Shown: piece after piece, positions 4,707 through 5,380 of the stretch | Position numbering within the stretch: position 1 is the stretch's first letter | Layout of the letters: each line of letters opens with the position of its first letter | Assembly: GCA_002364555.1 (NCBI GenBank) | Contig: DEYM01000020.1 | Span: 4,647 to 10,026, forward strand | DNA from: Phycisphaerales bacterium UBA3158 | Lineage (GTDB): Bacteria; Planctomycetota; Phycisphaerae; Phycisphaerales; SM1A02 | DNA length: 5,380 nt | Direction of reading: 5' to 3' | Position numbers and translations under genes: made by a program | The notes under the pieces: model-generated | Told to the model about the DNA's origin: nothing | Seen by the model: the letters and a program-made list of their open reading frames with translations, nothing else | Database searches by the model: none

Positions 4707-5380
4707 ATGAGCGAACAGATCCCCATTCTGGATGGTCACAACGACACGTTGACGCGTGTCTTCCCCGCAGCCTCGGATGTGACAGCCGGTTCGTTCCTCA
4801 AACGCGATACCAAGGGTCATATCGATCTGCCAAGAGCCCGCGAGGGTGGTCTGGCCGGTGGATTCTTCGCCTTGTTCATGCCCAGTGAGACCAGGAGCGA
4901 GATCCGGACCATCACGACCAACGATGGCCATCAGATCGATGCGCTGTGTGCTGATCCGCTCGATCGTGATCTGGCCCGTTCCCAGACGGAAAGCGTGCTC
5001 AGACGAACGGCCGATCTGTTCAACGAAGCCGATGGTGCCATTCGTCTGGTTCGAACGGTGAATGATCTCGAGGGCTGCATCAACGACAACGTGATGGCCT
5101 GCATCCTTCATTACGAAGGGGTCGAGATGCTCCGGGAGGATCTCTCCGATCTCGAGGGCGACTATCACCGCGGTCTTCGATCGCTGGGTCCGGTCTGGAG
5201 CCGCTCGAACGCGTTCGCCCATGGAGTCCCCTTCGCCTTCCCATGTACGCCGGACATCGGTCCGGGCCTGACGGAAGCGGGCAAGGAGCTGGTCCGCCGC
5301 TGCAACGATCTGGGCATCATGCTCGATGTCTCGCATCTGAACTATCGGGGCTTCATGGATATCGCGGAGATGACGACGGC
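4707..5380 (+). CDS. Membrane dipeptidase family protein (peptidase M19), N-terminal part (cut by window edge)
   Basis: The first 224 residues of a peptidase M19 (renal dipeptidase-like) TIM-barrel metallohydrolase are present; family members hydrolyse dipeptides or related amide bonds with two zinc ions. Visible motifs are DGHNDT (9-14) with zinc ligands His11 and Asp13; DLPRAREGGLAGGFFALF (40-57); LHYEGVE (134-140) with Glu137 as the probable bridging carboxylate; YHRGLRSLGPVWSRSNAFAHGVPF (153-176); GPGLTEAGKELVRRCNDLGI (185-204); and DVSHLN (207-212) with His210 as a second-site ligand. The last zinc histidine would lie beyond the window. Trp164 aligns roughly where the mammalian enzyme has a catalytic-site His in LTLTH, as I recall for many bacterial members. 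There is no signal peptide, so it is probably cytosolic despite the family name. ATG 4707 lies 10 bp after the rimO stop; a weak AGGA (4690-4693) inside the rimO end is the only SD-like sequence, which points to cotranscription and perhaps coupling. Confidence 0.93.
   Translation, partial: MSEQIPILDGHNDTLTRVFPAASDVTAGSFLKRDTKGHIDLPRAREGGLAGGFFALFMPSETRSEIRTITTNDGHQIDALCADPLDRDLARSQTESVLRRTADLFNEADGAIRLVRTVNDLEGCINDNVMACILHYEGVEMLREDLSDLEGDYHRGLRSLGPVWSRSNAFAHGVPFAFPCTPDIGPGLTEAGKELVRRCNDLGIMLDVSHLNYRGFMDIAEMTT

Noticed and set aside
3143..4726. Long minus-strand open frame of 527 codons opposite rimO
   Set aside because: It is fully antisense to a RimO with all catalytic motifs. Its product is low-complexity in style, with no recognisable domain, as expected from the reverse of a GC-rich gene with strong codon bias.
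4686..5336. Minus-strand open frame of 216 codons opposite the M19 peptidase
   Set aside because: The plus strand carries clear M19 zinc motifs over the same span, and the antisense product matches nothing.

Overview
The window carries an ordinary bacterial chromosomal segment of five protein genes and the start of a sixth; two are cut by the window edges. I see no tRNA, rRNA, CRISPR array, insertion sequence, phage gene or defence system. The DNA is GC-rich. GATC-containing words are unusually common. Several genes lack a strong Shine-Dalgarno (SD) site. The RimO sequence (IPSIRGKMRSK after the radical-SAM cysteines), together with the style of NadD and of the M19 peptidase, suggests a planctomycete, perhaps Phycisphaerae. 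That placement is inference from remembered family patterns, not from a search.

Layout. At the left edge (1-149, minus) is the N-terminus of an NmrA/SDR-type NAD(P)-binding protein. It diverges from an aldehyde dehydrogenase gene (248-1621, plus) across a 98-bp spacer, in which one AT-rich block could serve as the -10 element for both directions. Thirty bases after the dehydrogenase comes nadD (1652-2284, plus; nicotinate-nucleotide adenylyltransferase, NAD synthesis), with a GTG start and no visible SD. Converging on nadD with a 7-bp gap is an unrecognised 195-residue, probably membrane-anchored or exported protein (2292-2879, minus). A 242-bp spacer follows (2880-3121). It holds a 30-bp dyad in front of the minus-strand gene, a direct repeat containing two perfect AGGAGG sequences, a possible short upstream ORF, and a GC-rich hairpin just before the next gene. 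Then comes rimO (3122-4696, plus; ribosomal protein S12 methylthiotransferase), followed after 10 bp by an M19 (renal dipeptidase-like) peptidase that runs off the right edge.

How they fit together. The dehydrogenase and nadD are closely spaced and codirectional, so they may be cotranscribed; one uses NAD(P)+ and the other makes the NAD precursor, but that link may be coincidental. rimO and the M19 peptidase look like a two-gene transcription unit without an obvious biochemical link. The most useful points to follow up are the altered nucleotide-binding motifs of NadD, the enlarged inter-domain linker of RimO, the unknown minus-strand protein, and the structured spacer before rimO. I do not see a convincing new multi-gene system here.
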